In this document: piece after piece, positions 1 through 6,220 of the stretch
How the letters are laid out: every line of letters begins with the position of its first letter
Position numbering within the stretch: the first letter of the stretch is position 1
Assembly: GCA_026770585.1 (NCBI GenBank)
Contig: MU647124.1
Location: 39,314 to 50,483, forward strand
Direction of reading: 5' to 3'
Source: Baffinella frigidus
Lineage: Eukaryota; Cryptophyceae; Cryptomonadales; Baffinellaceae
Length of the DNA stretch: 11,170 bases
Made by a program: the position numbers and the translations under genes
Notes under the pieces: model-generated
Told to the model about the DNA's origin: nothing
Seen by the model: the letters and a program-made list of their open reading frames with translations, nothing else
Databases searched by the model: none

Positions 1-147
1 GGTGTAGGGTGTAGGGTGTAGGGTTTAGGGTGCAGGGTGCAGGGTGTAGGGTGCAGGGTGTAGGGTGCAGGGTGTACGGTGTAGGGTGCAGGGTGCAGGG
101 TGTAGAGAGTAGGGTGTAGGGTTTCGGGCTGAGGTTTAGGGTTCAGG
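1..147 (+). repeat. Degenerate G-strand telomere-like heptad array
   Basis: About 20 consecutive heptads of the form TGTAGGG, TGCAGGG and TTTAGGG run from the left edge and decay after about 110. The plant/alveolate telomere unit is TTTAGGG; here TGTAGGG and TGCAGGG dominate, so this is a drifted, locally homogenised interstitial block and not an active chromosome end. The array is cut by the window start, so its full length is unknown. Confidence 0.9.
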
Positions 148-314
148 GGCAAGACTCACTCGCGCTCAGCAGCAGAAGAGTACCAAGTCGTGATTAGGCT
201 TAAGATCTTTACAACGTAGCAGTGGTTTTGGGGTTTAGGGTGTAGGGTTTAAGGAGTAGGGTGTAGGGGCAAGACTCACGCGCGCTCGGTGGCAGAATAG
301 TACCACGTCGTGAT
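146..314 (+). repeat. 49 bp direct repeat pair (146-194, 266-314) around telomere-like DNA
   Basis: A unit beginning GGGGCAAGACTCAC and ending GTCGTGAT occurs at 146-194 and again at 266-314, 120 bp apart, with about 43 of 49 positions identical. Between them (229-269) lies a short G-strand telomere-like tract with TTTAGGG and TGTAGGG units. Each copy starts directly at the end of a telomere-like tract, so tract plus unit seems to have been duplicated as a 120 bp block. Confidence 0.85.
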
Positions 315-350
315 CGCGTACCGCGGGGCATGCGCGTCCAAAACCTGTTT

Positions 351-530
351 TGACCACTTCGGGTCAGCATATTTTCGACTATCCAGAGTCAGCACCTGCT
401 TCGACCATTCAGGGTCAGTAATTTTTTTGACCATTTCGGGTCAGCATATATTTGACCGTTCAGAGTCATCCATTCAGAGTCAGGACCAGCTTGACAATGC
501 AGCGTCAGCACCTGATGTGATCATCCAGCT
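351..530 (+). repeat. 25-26 bp degenerate minisatellite
   Basis: Units of the form TTGACCATTC-GGGTCAGCA recur with the GAC anchor at about 352, 377, 403, 429 and 454, and less regularly at 493 and 519, which gives a 25-26 bp period. The period is not a multiple of three and the units are diverged, so the open frame crossing it (310-639) is most likely incidental. Confidence 0.8.
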
Positions 531-546
531 TCTGTTCAGGTTCATG

Positions 547-646
547 CTAAACCCTAAACTACGACTCAAAAGTAAAGCCTTAACCTCAATCCTGCAGCCT
601 AAATCCCAAATCCTGAACCCTGAACCCATGAACCGCTAACCCTAAA
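547..646 (+). repeat. Degenerate C-strand telomere-like tract
   Basis: Imperfect CCCTAAA, CCCTGAA and CCTAAAT units on the plus strand, the opposite orientation to the block at the left edge. The minisatellite at 351-530 is therefore flanked by telomere-like DNA in inverted orientation. Confidence 0.75.
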
Positions 647-756
647 GGCCGCAGCGCGGATTGGTGCAAAACAGAAAGCTGTCAAGCGCGCCACCCCAGC
701 CTGAATGAGGAGCCTGTGAGTGACAGCGGGGGCCCTCGCCTTTGAACGTGGCGCCC

Positions 757-848
757 GTAAATTGGTGTAGGATGGGCCCGTGTGAATTAGTGTAGGATGA
801 ACTCGAGCGAATTCAGTGTGGGATGCACCAGCGTGAATTCAGTGTGGA
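757..848 (+). repeat. 25 bp tandem repeat, four units
   Basis: Units containing GAATT followed by AGTGTAGGATG or AGTGTGGGATG recur with the AATT anchor near 760, 785, 810 and 836, a period of 25, 25 and 26 bp. The sequence is unrelated to the minisatellite at 351-530 although the period is the same. Between the two, 647-756 is unique sequence in which I see no gene. Confidence 0.8.
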
Positions 849-1028
849 ACAGACCTCGTGCGGGACGCGTTTATCCGAGAAGAAGAGGAGGAGTCGGTCG
901 TGCCTTGGCTCTATGTCAACGTGCCCCCCGATCTCGTTCCCCTGCTCCATCACCAAAAGGGGGGGAAGATGAGGTTAATTAAGTTGACAAACAATAAGTT
1001 GACATACACGACCGCGGTATGGAGCTAG
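837..1028 (+). pseudogene. Coding-like exon fragment, copy 1 of a duplicated piece
   Basis: An open frame without a usable upstream ATG runs to a TAG at 1026-1028. A possible 3' splice site (AACAG) ends at 852. The translation looks protein-like: it starts LVRDAFIREEEEE, continues with WLYVNVPPDL and HHQ, and ends LTYTTAVWS. The part encoding WLYVNVPPDL...HHQ recurs in the same frame at 1242-1294 with mostly conservative changes. The part encoding NN-LT-TTAVWS recurs at 2181-2218. I recognise no family. It may be an exon of a gene whose other parts lie elsewhere, or an old duplicated fragment; the stop in the second copy favours decay. Confidence 0.4.
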
Positions 1029-1029
1029 G
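992..1029 (+). repeat. 38 bp dispersed repeat, copy A (copy B at 2181-2218)
   Basis: This unit (CAATAASTTGACA then ACACGACCGCGGTATGGAG) matches 2181-2218 at 35 of 38 positions, 1.19 kb away. Both copies read through in the frame NN-LT-TTAVWS. Just upstream the string AAGTTGACA occurs twice (981-989 and 995-1003). Confidence 0.85.
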
Positions 1030-1055
1030 AGGGGAGGTGGGACGAGACGAGAGGG

Positions 1056-1404
1056 CTCTAGCTGCCCGCTACCGACCCGGAGGGTGGTTGGGTTCGAGGT
1101 CCTTTAGGTCTTGAAGGTTTTCTTCAAGGGCTTTAGGTTTTCTAGCTGCCCGTAACCACACCGGAGCAGCCCTGTTCAATCCGACGCCCTCCCGCAATTA
1201 CACGATTTTGGTAATAAAACATGCACTTTCGGAGTCAAAAGGGCTCTAGGTCCACGTGTGCCCCGATCTCATTGCCCTGCACCACCACCAAGAGCTTTCC
1301 CCCTCAACAACTGCCCCCAACAACAACAGCTCGTTTCAGATCCGATTAACCATCACCAAAGACCATATTCAGATCGGACGACCTCCCGCAATCACACGAC
1401 TTCG
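1056..1404 (+). repeat. Mosaic of short diverged duplications
   Basis: TCTAGCTGCCCG followed by ACCGGAG-type sequence occurs at 1056-1082 and 1141-1166, 84 bp apart. A 30 bp piece with CTCCCGCAAT and ACACGA occurs at 1181-1210 and 1375-1404, about 25 of 30 identical. A small hairpin (TTGAAG-loop-CTTCAA) lies at 1111-1127. The block looks like repeated local duplication followed by divergence. Confidence 0.65.
1242..1294 (+). pseudogene. Coding-like fragment, copy 2, interrupted by TAG
   Basis: This 53 bp matches 907-959 at about 45 positions. In the shared frame it reads VHVCPDLIALHHHQ where copy 1 reads VNVPPDLVPLLHHQ. The codon matching the Tyr of copy 1 is TAG at 1247-1249. Conservative replacements (V/I, K/E) together with a stop suggest a once-coding segment now decayed. 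The frame stays open downstream to a T-rich tract ending in TTGCAG at 1467, a good candidate 3' splice site. Confidence 0.45.
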
Positions 1405-1467
1405 AACGTCCACGTTGTATCACCAGCATCGTCAATGTGTCACTGGGTTGATTTGTTTTTGTTGCAG

Positions 1468-1735
1468 CCATCAGATATGAAAACCGCAGACAGGCATAGC
1501 ATTCCATTGGGAGTTGGGAAGGGGAACGAGCCTCTGAATCGGAGGGGTACACTCGAAGACACCCTCCGTGTGAGGGCTCCCACCCTGCCAGCGCACAGCG
1601 ATTTGATGCCCCTCTTTCTGCAACACATGCAAAACACATGCGCAACGACGCCTAGGGATCGATTCCCTAAAAAATGCACCCGTGCAATCTTCGCCGCTGA
1701 CACCAGGCCCCGAACCCCCCACACACACGCCAACA
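1468..1735 (+). CDS. Exon-like open frame after a T-rich acceptor
   Basis: The tract TTTGTTTTTGTTGCAG ending at 1467 is a convincing 3' splice site. It is followed by a frame reading PSDMKTADRHSIPLGVGKGN, then EPLNRRGTLEDTLRVRAPTL, with no stop until 1899. The protein-like character fades after about 1735, where the frame enters telomere-like DNA and becomes a monotonous STLNPQP repeat, so a real exon would probably end before that. The opposite strand also holds open frames of 99 and 116 codons here, which weakens the case. No family is recognised. Confidence 0.25.
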
Positions 1736-1740
1736 ACAAG

Positions 1741-1778
1741 ACTCCAGACCCTAGACCCTGGACCCTAGATCCTAGACC

Positions 1779-1838
<60 letters not shown>

Positions 1839-1875
1839 ATCCTCAACCCTCAACCCTCAACCCTCAACCCCAAAC
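1741..1875 (+). repeat. C-strand telomere-like array with 13 CCCTCAA heptads
   Basis: After a few CCCTAGA-type units, positions 1777-1867 are exactly 13 heptads, twelve CCCTCAA and one TCCTCAA (1840-1846). This is a near-perfect homogenised variant of the CCCTAAA telomere unit. Because 7 bp is not a multiple of 3, all three frames give a seven-residue peptide repeat (STLNPQP in the frame open here). Confidence 0.95.
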
Positions 1876-1949
1876 CAAGAAACACCTTTGTTGAGGTAGT
1901 AAATCGCAGTGAGGCGGCGGCCGTTGCTGTTCGGGTTGTCGCAATGCCG

Positions 1950-2268
1950 CACATACCTGCCTCCCTTCATACAGTTAGCTCATATCCCTCCCGCCCTTCT
2001 TACAGCCAGGCCACATACCTGCCTCCCTTCGTGCAATCAGTCCGCACACCACCCTCCCTTTTCGCAGTCAGCTTCGCCACCCGCAGCCTCCACTTCAGGT
2101 CACGGCAGAGTGTTTGAAGGGGTGCAGTCACGTGCCATACCTGCCTCCCTGCATGCAGTCACAGGAGGAAAGGCGCGGTTCAATAACTTGACACACACGA
2201 CCGCGGTATGGAGCCAGGGGGGGGGGGGGACGAGGGCTGACACACCAGGCTCCCTTGGTGCAGTCAGG
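1950..2268 (+). repeat. 31-33 bp degenerate repeat, partly dispersed
   Basis: Units of the form CACATACCTGCCTCCCTTC-TGCAGTCAG begin near 1950, 1981, 2012 and 2045, with further isolated copies near 2133-2163 and 2241-2268. The repeat accounts for much of the long open frame 1909-2631, which I therefore do not call as a gene. Confidence 0.7.
2181..2218 (+). repeat. 38 bp dispersed repeat, copy B
   Basis: The partner of 992-1029 (35 of 38 identical), followed directly by a run of 13 G at 2217-2229. The palindrome GTCACGTGAC lies nearby at 2268-2277. Confidence 0.85.
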
Positions 2269-2667
2269 TCACGTGACTGCAGGGGAACCCGCCCAAAGCC
2301 TCCACCGCAGGGGGATCAGGTGCACTCGGAAACACATCTGGCTCACCAGGCTATCGTAGGTGCCCACGGAAGCAAGGCGCGTAGCCTCACCCAACACCTC
2401 TTCAGGGGGGGGGGGTTGCACCGGCACGGCCCTCCTTGCCCGCACTCTGCGCCTTTCTTCGTGCCCCTGCGCGGTTGTGCACATCAGCACCAATCACAAG
2501 GGCCACGCCTGGTCCACGATAGGTCATACGTCGAAATTTCATTTTGCTACACGATCTACGAGTCAAGTTGGTTATCGCGGTGGAAACACGCCAACAGAGT
2601 TGGGAGATGGGTCCCTTTGCCGGCGGAATAATAAGAATCTGTATCACGATAAGGTGCGTTAAAATTT
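2269..2667. other. Stretch without a supported gene; G-run at 2405-2415
   Basis: Open frames exist on both strands but none has a splice context, conserved motif or start that I can defend. An 11 G run lies at 2405-2415. The end of the stretch is AT-rich around 2655-2670. Confidence 0.4.
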
Positions 2668-2703
2668 TTAGCGCGAAAGGTTGCGTTTGAAATTCCCACT
2701 TAC

Positions 2704-2958
2704 GACCTGGCGTAGACAGGCCTTGCAGAACCGCGACATCCCGGCCCTGTCAAAAAACGAGAAAGTTTCCGATGCGATGCACGGGTCAAGGTGAGGAGGT
2801 GGGAGTTGGGAAGGTGGGGAGTTGGGTGGGGGAAAGCGCACCCAGGATAGCAGGTGCACATGAGGTTTCCGCGCTGGATGTCCTCCCCGCTCAGCTCCGC
2901 CACTTTGTCCTGGTAAGCTTTCGTGCGTTTCATGCCCCATCTCAACAAAATGAAATTG
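2704..2958 (-). CDS. Spliced-looking gene fragment with CxC / CxxC pattern
   Basis: Read on the minus strand, a possible acceptor (ACTTTCAG) precedes an exon at 2958-2842 that encodes MKRTKAYQDKVAELSGEDIQ and then NLMCTCYPG. A donor GTGCGC follows at 2841. The intron 2841-2747 (95 bp) ends in a T-run and GACAG. The next exon, 2746-2704, continues in frame as AGMSRFCKACLRQV and meets a canonical donor GTAAGT at 2703. Joining the exons puts Cys-x-Cys about ten residues before Cys-x2-Cys, which could be a small zinc-binding site; this is inference. Start and end are unknown: the ATG at 2933 may be the start or an internal Met, and no following exon could be found. Alternative frames of 120 and 160 codons read through the intron but turn Pro-rich there. 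Confidence 0.45.
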
Positions 2959-3138
2959 CTGAAAGTATTTAAAAACGAGCAGTGGGGGGTTCCGGGGTGC
3001 GTGCGTCCACGCCAGATTGCTCGATCGGGGTTCGGCTCTGTCCGGCCATCTTGTTCGAGCAAACGTAAACAATTTCAATTTGTTCCTGCCGAAGAATCGA
3101 CTTTTGGCGACCCCTTCTAAGAATCTGGCGTGGAGGGA

Positions 3139-3179
3139 CCGTGCCGGCAATCGTTGACCTCTTTGATAAGCGCCACGTT
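3139..3179 (-). pseudogene. Exon module copy 0 (diverged)
   Basis: On the minus strand this reads NVALIKEVND, matching NIGLLKEIKD of the four better copies at 3421-4204. The changes I/V, G/A, L/I and K/N are mostly conservative. The flanking GGAGGGACC on the plus strand is shared with copy 1. It is shorter and lacks the QVV part, so it is probably a decayed copy. It overlaps the hairpin at 3176-3209. Confidence 0.4.
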
Positions 3180-3209
3180 GAGTCTCTCACAGTTGAGAGG
3201 GACTCAACG
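3176..3209. repeat. Hairpin beside exon module copy 0
   Basis: CGTTGAGTCTCTC (3176-3188) pairs with GAGAGGGACTCAACG (3195-3209), 13 bp with a 2 nt bulge and a 6 nt loop. A second small hairpin, ACCCTGG / CCAGGGT, lies at 3320-3336. Confidence 0.75.
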
Positions 3210-3420
3210 CAAGGCGTAAGGGCCTATCCACACGGTGGACTACGAACCTTTCATCAAAAGTCAACTTGCCAGGAGACAATTAACTTTACGTATTTTCTGA
3301 TGCAAATTGGTCACGTATCACCCTGGAATCCAGGGTCAACGAAACCCTCGTAGCCCACCTTGTGGCTAGGATCTGTTTCGAGTGTAATACATGATGGGCA
3401 GAAGAAGAGAGGGAGGGACC

Positions 3421-3470
3421 TTGACGGCGGGGACGACTTGATCTTTGATCTCCTTGAGAAGCCCAATGTT
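3421..3470 (-). pseudogene. Exon module copy 1
   Basis: One of four near-identical 50 bp modules. The minus strand reads NIGLLKEIKDQVVPAVK. The frame continues past the module to a TAG about 22 codons after the lysine, with no sequence shared beyond the module. On the upstream side (plus-strand right) the sequence differs from copies 3 and 4: TCTAGAAC replaces the GAGGAGGGGTGCCAC extension. No family is recognised. Confidence 0.45.
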
Positions 3471-3549
3471 CTAGACCCTCTAGCACTGCCTCAGTTGTTT
3501 GTCTGGCTCACCCTTAAAAGTATTTAAGCACTGAACTCCAGTACAAAAG

Positions 3550-3615
3550 GGCGAATGTAATATTCGCCTCTTATTCTGGCTCGTCCTATAAAGCCTTGAG
3601 GACGAGCCAGAATAA
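3550..3615. repeat. Two adjacent foldbacks between module copies 1 and 2
   Basis: GGCGAAT (3550-3556) pairs with ATTCGCC (3562-3568) around a 5 nt loop. Two bases on, TTATTCTGGCTCGTCCT (3571-3587) pairs perfectly with 3599-3615, a 17 bp stem with an 11 nt loop. A partial direct copy of the second arm, TCTGGCTCACCCT, lies just upstream near 3503-3515. Confidence 0.9.
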
Positions 3616-3635
3616 AAGTTAGGCAGAGCTCGACC

Positions 3636-3685
3636 TTGACGGCGAGGACGACTTGATCTTTGATCTCTTTGAGAAGCCCGGTGTT
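3636..3685 (-). pseudogene. Exon module copy 2
   Basis: The minus strand reads NTGLLKEIKDQVVLAVK. This copy sits in an open frame of 93 codons (3524-3805) that also reads through both neighbouring foldbacks. Upstream it is preceded by RIDR in place of the KEEGCH seen in copy 4; relative to copy 3 it lacks a 20 bp piece. The copy is locally open but shows no clear splice sites. Confidence 0.45.
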
Positions 3686-3752
3686 CCGATCAATGCGTTG
3701 CCCGAGTACTGTTGAGAAAGAGGCCGCTGTCGAGCCAACTGAGCACAAGAAT

Positions 3753-3786
3753 AAAAGCTGAGGCCGGAAATCCGGTCTCAGCTTTT
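3753..3786. repeat. Foldback between module copies 2 and 3
   Basis: AAAAGCTGAGGCCGG (3753-3767) pairs with CCGGTCTCAGCTTTT (3772-3786), a 15 bp stem with one G-T pair and an AAAT loop, followed by a T-rich tail. The string GAATAAAAGYT-AGGC is shared with the foldback at 3571-3615, so the two may be related. Confidence 0.9.
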
Positions 3787-3878
3787 TTATTTTAAAGGAC
3801 TTCAAACGTCCATTTCCTTCAGGATGCAGGTGAAAGTTTTAAACCAACATTGTGCCCCGTTCTCGCTCGGCAGCGAAC

Positions 3879-3928
3879 ATTGACGGCGGGGACGACTTGG
3901 TCTTTGATCTCTTTGAGAAGCCCGATGT
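3879..3928 (-). pseudogene. Exon module copy 3
   Basis: The minus strand reads NIGLLKEIKDQVVPAVN. The upstream extension GAGGAGGGGTGCCAC is present as in copy 4, and further upstream the AATTGATCGG sequence matches copy 2, so copies 2, 3 and 4 share more than the 50 bp core. The plus-strand frame 3852-4094 also reads through, but the pattern of differences between copies favours the minus strand. Confidence 0.45.
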
Positions 3929-3992
3929 TGTGGCACCCCTCCTCTTTTCCCGATCAATTCGTTTGGCGGGTACCGTTGAGAGGGAGGGAACT

Positions 3993-4124
3993 TCTAGCTC
4001 TGTCCGAGTAAAGTCGGGAACGCCATTACAAGTTTTGGGGCAGGGATTCCAGGAAAAATCAATACATTTAGACGTGTCAATGTATTTTTTATGACGTGCC
4101 CAACTTTACTCGGAGAGAGCTAGA
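3993..4124. repeat. 132 bp nested foldback between module copies 3 and 4
   Basis: Arms 3993-4022 and 4095-4124 (30 bp each) are inverted copies with 27 of 30 positions matching. Inside, AATACATT (4061-4068) pairs with AATGTATT (4079-4086) around a 10 nt loop. The arms begin TCTAGCTCT and end AGAGCTAGA. I see no convincing target-site duplication. The shape is that of a small non-autonomous foldback element, with no coding capacity. Confidence 0.85.
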
Positions 4125-4204
4125 CCTTGACGGCGAGGACAACTTGGTCTTTGATCTCTTTGAGAAGCCCGATGTTGTGGCACCCCTCCTCCTTCCCCGA
4201 CACC
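4120..4204 (-). CDS. Exon module copy 4, the most complete copy
   Basis: On the minus strand a possible acceptor (ACCTGCAG, ending at 4205) precedes a frame reading VSGKEEGCHNIGLLKEIKDQ, then VVLAVK. It then meets either a possible donor (AAG followed by GTCTAG at 4125) or a TAG stop at 4122-4120. Copies 1-3 lack this clear acceptor. Across the four cores, seven positions vary; five fall at third codon positions in this frame and three of the altered codons are purely synonymous, which is what selection on a minus-strand protein would leave. Telomere-like DNA (4234-4341) lies just upstream in the direction of reading, where an intron would be. Function unknown. Confidence 0.4.
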
Positions 4205-4233
4205 CTGCAGGTTACGTCACCCGTCAGGACTGT

Positions 4234-4341
4234 GCAACCCTAAACCCTCAACCCTAAGCCCTGAACCGTAAACCCTGAACCGTAAGCTCTGAACCCTAAA
4301 CCCCAAACTCTGAACCCTAAACCCTAACCTCCCCCCCCCCC
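4234..4341 (+). repeat. C-strand telomere-like tract ending in a C-run
   Basis: Alternating CCCTAAA, CCCTCAA, CCCTGAA and CCGTAAA units, mixed and not homogenised, end in 11 consecutive C (4331-4341). Confidence 0.9.
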
Positions 4342-4589
4342 AAACAAAATCGCATCTAACAGACTGTTGGCACCTCGAAACCCATGGCAGTTTGTTGGTG
4401 CCATCCTCCGCCAAGTCCCAACGTGGGTTCCTACCTGGGCCTATACGTAGGGGCCTCAGACCTGCTGGGGGTCGAATATGATCCCCTCGCCACTTAAGGG
4501 ATAGATGGGAAATAGACGACAGCGCAGGCATTACGGTACCCACATAGCAGCGCGGAGAGTGGTCTGATCCCTCAAGACATTTATATCCC
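4342..4589. other. Unassigned stretch
   Basis: A minus-strand open frame of 154 codons (4217-4681) spans this stretch, the telomere-like tract and the foldback at 4590-4681. Its middle part (SLKWRGDHIRPP, WDLAEDGTNKLPW) is mildly protein-like, but its two ends are repeat-derived, so I do not call a gene. A 7 bp inverted repeat TGGCACC / GGTGCCA lies near 4366-4403. Confidence 0.3.
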
Positions 4590-4681
4590 ATGCTCGGCAT
4601 GCATACTTGTGGCGTCAGATTATGTCTGAAGAGGTTGCCAAATTGGCAAATTTTGACGCCACACGTATGAATTTCAAGCAT
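4590..4681. repeat. Nested foldback of 92 bp
   Basis: ATGCATACTTGTGGCGTCA (4599-4617) pairs with 4654-4672 at 17 of 19 positions. The pairing resumes outside a symmetrical 4 nt internal loop with ATGCT (4590-4594) and AGCAT (4677-4681). Within the loop, TTGCCA (4635-4640) pairs with TGGCAA (4644-4649). The plan is the same as at 3993-4124 and 10455-10600. Confidence 0.85.
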
Positions 4682-4734
4682 TTAGTTTAAACACCTGGCG
4701 GGATGAGATCTGGAAGGCACACGCCTTTGAAGAC

Positions 4735-5004
4735 GTGACGCGTCAGGGTACACGCGTTGCGAGGATGTGGGACGGGGAGGAACACACACCAGCACACAGC
4801 ACCCTATCCGGGAGGCACCGGCACGCGGGTAGTCTGGCAGGGGATGGCGTACTGTACCGAGGCGGTCTCGTCTTGCGGTTTAGCGACATTTGGATCACTC
4901 ATCTCATGGCTGAGAGTAACAAAGAAGAATGGCTCCAAAAACGGACCCGTTCCAAGGGTGTCCTTGTACTGCTGTCACGTCCCGAAAGTAGTACCGGGCT
5001 GTAA
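4735..5004 (+). CDS. Low-confidence open frame
   Basis: An open frame whose second half (FSDIWITHLMAESNKEEWLQ) is protein-like. The +2 frame and the minus strand are also open here, there is no clear splice site, and it starts at the palindrome TGACGCGTCA (4736-4745). Listed only because nothing else explains the stretch. Confidence 0.15.
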   Translation: MTRQGTRVARMWDGEEHTPAHSTLSGRHRHAGSLAGDGVLYRGGLVLRFSDIWITHLMAESNKEEWLQKRTRSKGVLVLLSRPESSTGL

Positions 5005-5040
5005 CAAGGCGGTACAAAAAGGTACAAGCCGGTACAAAAA
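4991..5040 (+). repeat. GGTACAA triple repeat inside an imperfect foldback
   Basis: GGTACAA occurs at 5011, 5021 and 5031. GTACCGGGCTGTAAC (4991-5005) is an imperfect inverted copy of 5021-5035 (about 12 of 15). The octamer TCACGTCC flanks the whole at 4975-4982 and 5051-5058. 5059-5158 holds no supported gene. Confidence 0.6.
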
Positions 5041-5158
5041 GTTACTACCGTCACGTCCAAATAAGCCGTCCATCGATCATATATAGGCCACACCCACAAG
5101 AATTTTCAGGCTGGGAGGGGAGGCCCCCTAGGACCACCATAGGGCCATACGCACAGGG

Positions 5159-5281
5159 CTACTGTAGGGTCCTGCAGACGCACCAGCGCACAACGTCCCC
5201 GCGGACCTCCTCCATGGTGTAGCGCATGTTGGTCCCGTTCTTCCCCCCCGCCAGCTCGCTCTTGTGCAGCGTGCCGTCCCT
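5159..5281 (-). CDS. Terminal exon candidate of an unknown protein
   Basis: On the minus strand a pyrimidine-rich tract ending TTGGCGCAG at 5282 forms a good 3' splice site. It is followed by exactly 40 codons and a TAG stop (5161-5159). The protein starts RDGTLHKSELAGGKNGTNMR and goes on YTMEEVRGDVVRWCVC. Codons are G/C-ending and the composition is balanced and charged, unlike nearby repeat-derived frames. A longer open frame continues upstream to 5383, but the acceptor marks a more likely exon start. No family is recognised. It could be the last exon of the same minus-strand locus as 6118-7229, although 5350-6110 between them is satellite. Confidence 0.45.
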   Translation of the reverse strand, partial: RDGTLHKSELAGGKNGTNMRYTMEEVRGDVVRWCVCRTLQ

Positions 5282-5349
5282 CTGCGCCAAGACAGGCAAG
5301 ATTTGGCTTCTTGTCAATTCGGGATGCAAAAATGGCTCCCTCTGTGCCG

Positions 5350-5575
5350 CGCCGCGCGGAACAATCTCAGGGTGGTTAGTCATCTGTCGGAATCAAGCGG
5401 AACTCTAGCAGGGTCATCAGGCGTCTGGCGGGATCAAGCGAAACACTCTCAGGGTCATCAGGTCATTAGTCATCCGGCGGGATCAAGCGAAACACTATCA
5501 GGTGCATCAGTCGACTGGCAGGATCACGCGAAACAATATCAGGGTTATGTGAAATTTGGCAGAATCAATGTGCGG
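5350..5575 (+). repeat. 41-49 bp minisatellite, five to six units
   Basis: Units containing GGCGGGATCAAGCGAAACAC and TATCAGGGTCATCAG recur with the ATC anchor near 5392, 5433, 5482, 5523 and 5564 (steps 41, 49, 41, 41). A truncated unit precedes them from about 5350. The open frame 5264-5728 is produced by this repeat. Confidence 0.8.
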
Positions 5576-5584
5576 CGTAACACG

Positions 5585-6220
5585 CATGTCCTGCGAGACG
5601 ACACGCGAAACACCCCCTCCAAAAACCACGGCCCACCAAGGAGTCACACTCTGCCTCAACTAGTACGGGCTACAGGTTTGGGGTTACGAGCTACTGGTTA
5701 CGAGCTACAGGTTTTGGGATTTCCGTAGTTCCGCTTAGCTGTACTTCCTTTATAAATCAACACACTCTCTTTCTCAAAGGCCGGGGAGACGAAAACCTCC
5801 ACAACGAGACTACATACGAGATATCCTTCCAAAAACAATCCATCGAGGAGTCACACCCTTTCTCAACGGCCGGGGGGACGAAAACCAACATAACGAGACG
5901 CCATACGAGACATCCCCTCAAAAACACACATCCACCGAGGAGGAGTCACACCCCTTCTCAACTAGTCTTTACGGGCTACAGGTTTGAGTTTTTCTCGCTC
6001 AGCTGTACTTCCTCGATAAACATGTCTCAACGGCCGGGGACACGAACAGCTCCATTATGAGACGACATACGAGGCACCCCCTTCCAAAAAAACTCCACCA
6101 AGGAGTCCCACCCTTTCTCAACCCCCGGGGAGACGAAAACCTCCGTAATGCGACAACCCACGGGACAGCTCCTCAGAAAGATTCACATCCTTTCTCAACG
6201 GGGAGACGAAAACCTCCATG
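5585..6220 (+). repeat. Higher-order satellite of A units (~77-91 bp) and B units
   Basis: A units begin CTCAACGGCCGGGGAGACGA and end GAGGAGTCACACCC. They start near 5774, 5862, 6026, 6117 and 6194, with a headless one near 5585-5652. B units (CTACAGGTTTG, then CGCTTAGCTGTACTTCCT and TATAAA) lie at about 5655-5757 and 5954-6020, giving the order A-B-A-A-B-A-A-A. Read on the minus strand, the start of A is identical to the coding-like sequence GAGGTTTTCGTCTCCCC of the exon at 6118-6304, so satellite and exon share an origin. Confidence 0.8.

Noticed and set aside
310-639. 109-codon plus-strand open frame
   Set aside because: It is made almost wholly of a 25-26 bp minisatellite and telomere-like repeat whose periods are not multiples of three; no splice or start context.
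1071-1102. GGTTCGAGGTCC resembling a tRNA T-arm
   Set aside because: The flanking bases do not form a T stem and no acceptor, D or anticodon arms can be placed.
1909-2631. 240-codon plus-strand open frame, the longest in the window
   Set aside because: It begins at GTG, consists largely of a 31-33 bp degenerate repeat and runs of G, and has a His/Pro/Ser/Arg-rich composition typical of read-through of repeats. Only the 2181-2218 piece has independent interest.
3753-3786. Hairpin followed by T-run that looks like a bacterial rho-independent terminator
   Set aside because: The context is eukaryotic and it is one of a series of foldbacks between repeated modules, so a terminator call is not justified.
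5076-5088. TATATA string as a TATA box
   Set aside because: No gene start lies within a sensible distance on either strand; AT-rich strings of this size occur by chance.
5350-6220. Regularly spaced repeats as a possible CRISPR array
   Set aside because: Unit lengths vary, spacers are not unique sequence of constant length, units are diverged tandem repeats, and the genome is eukaryotic.
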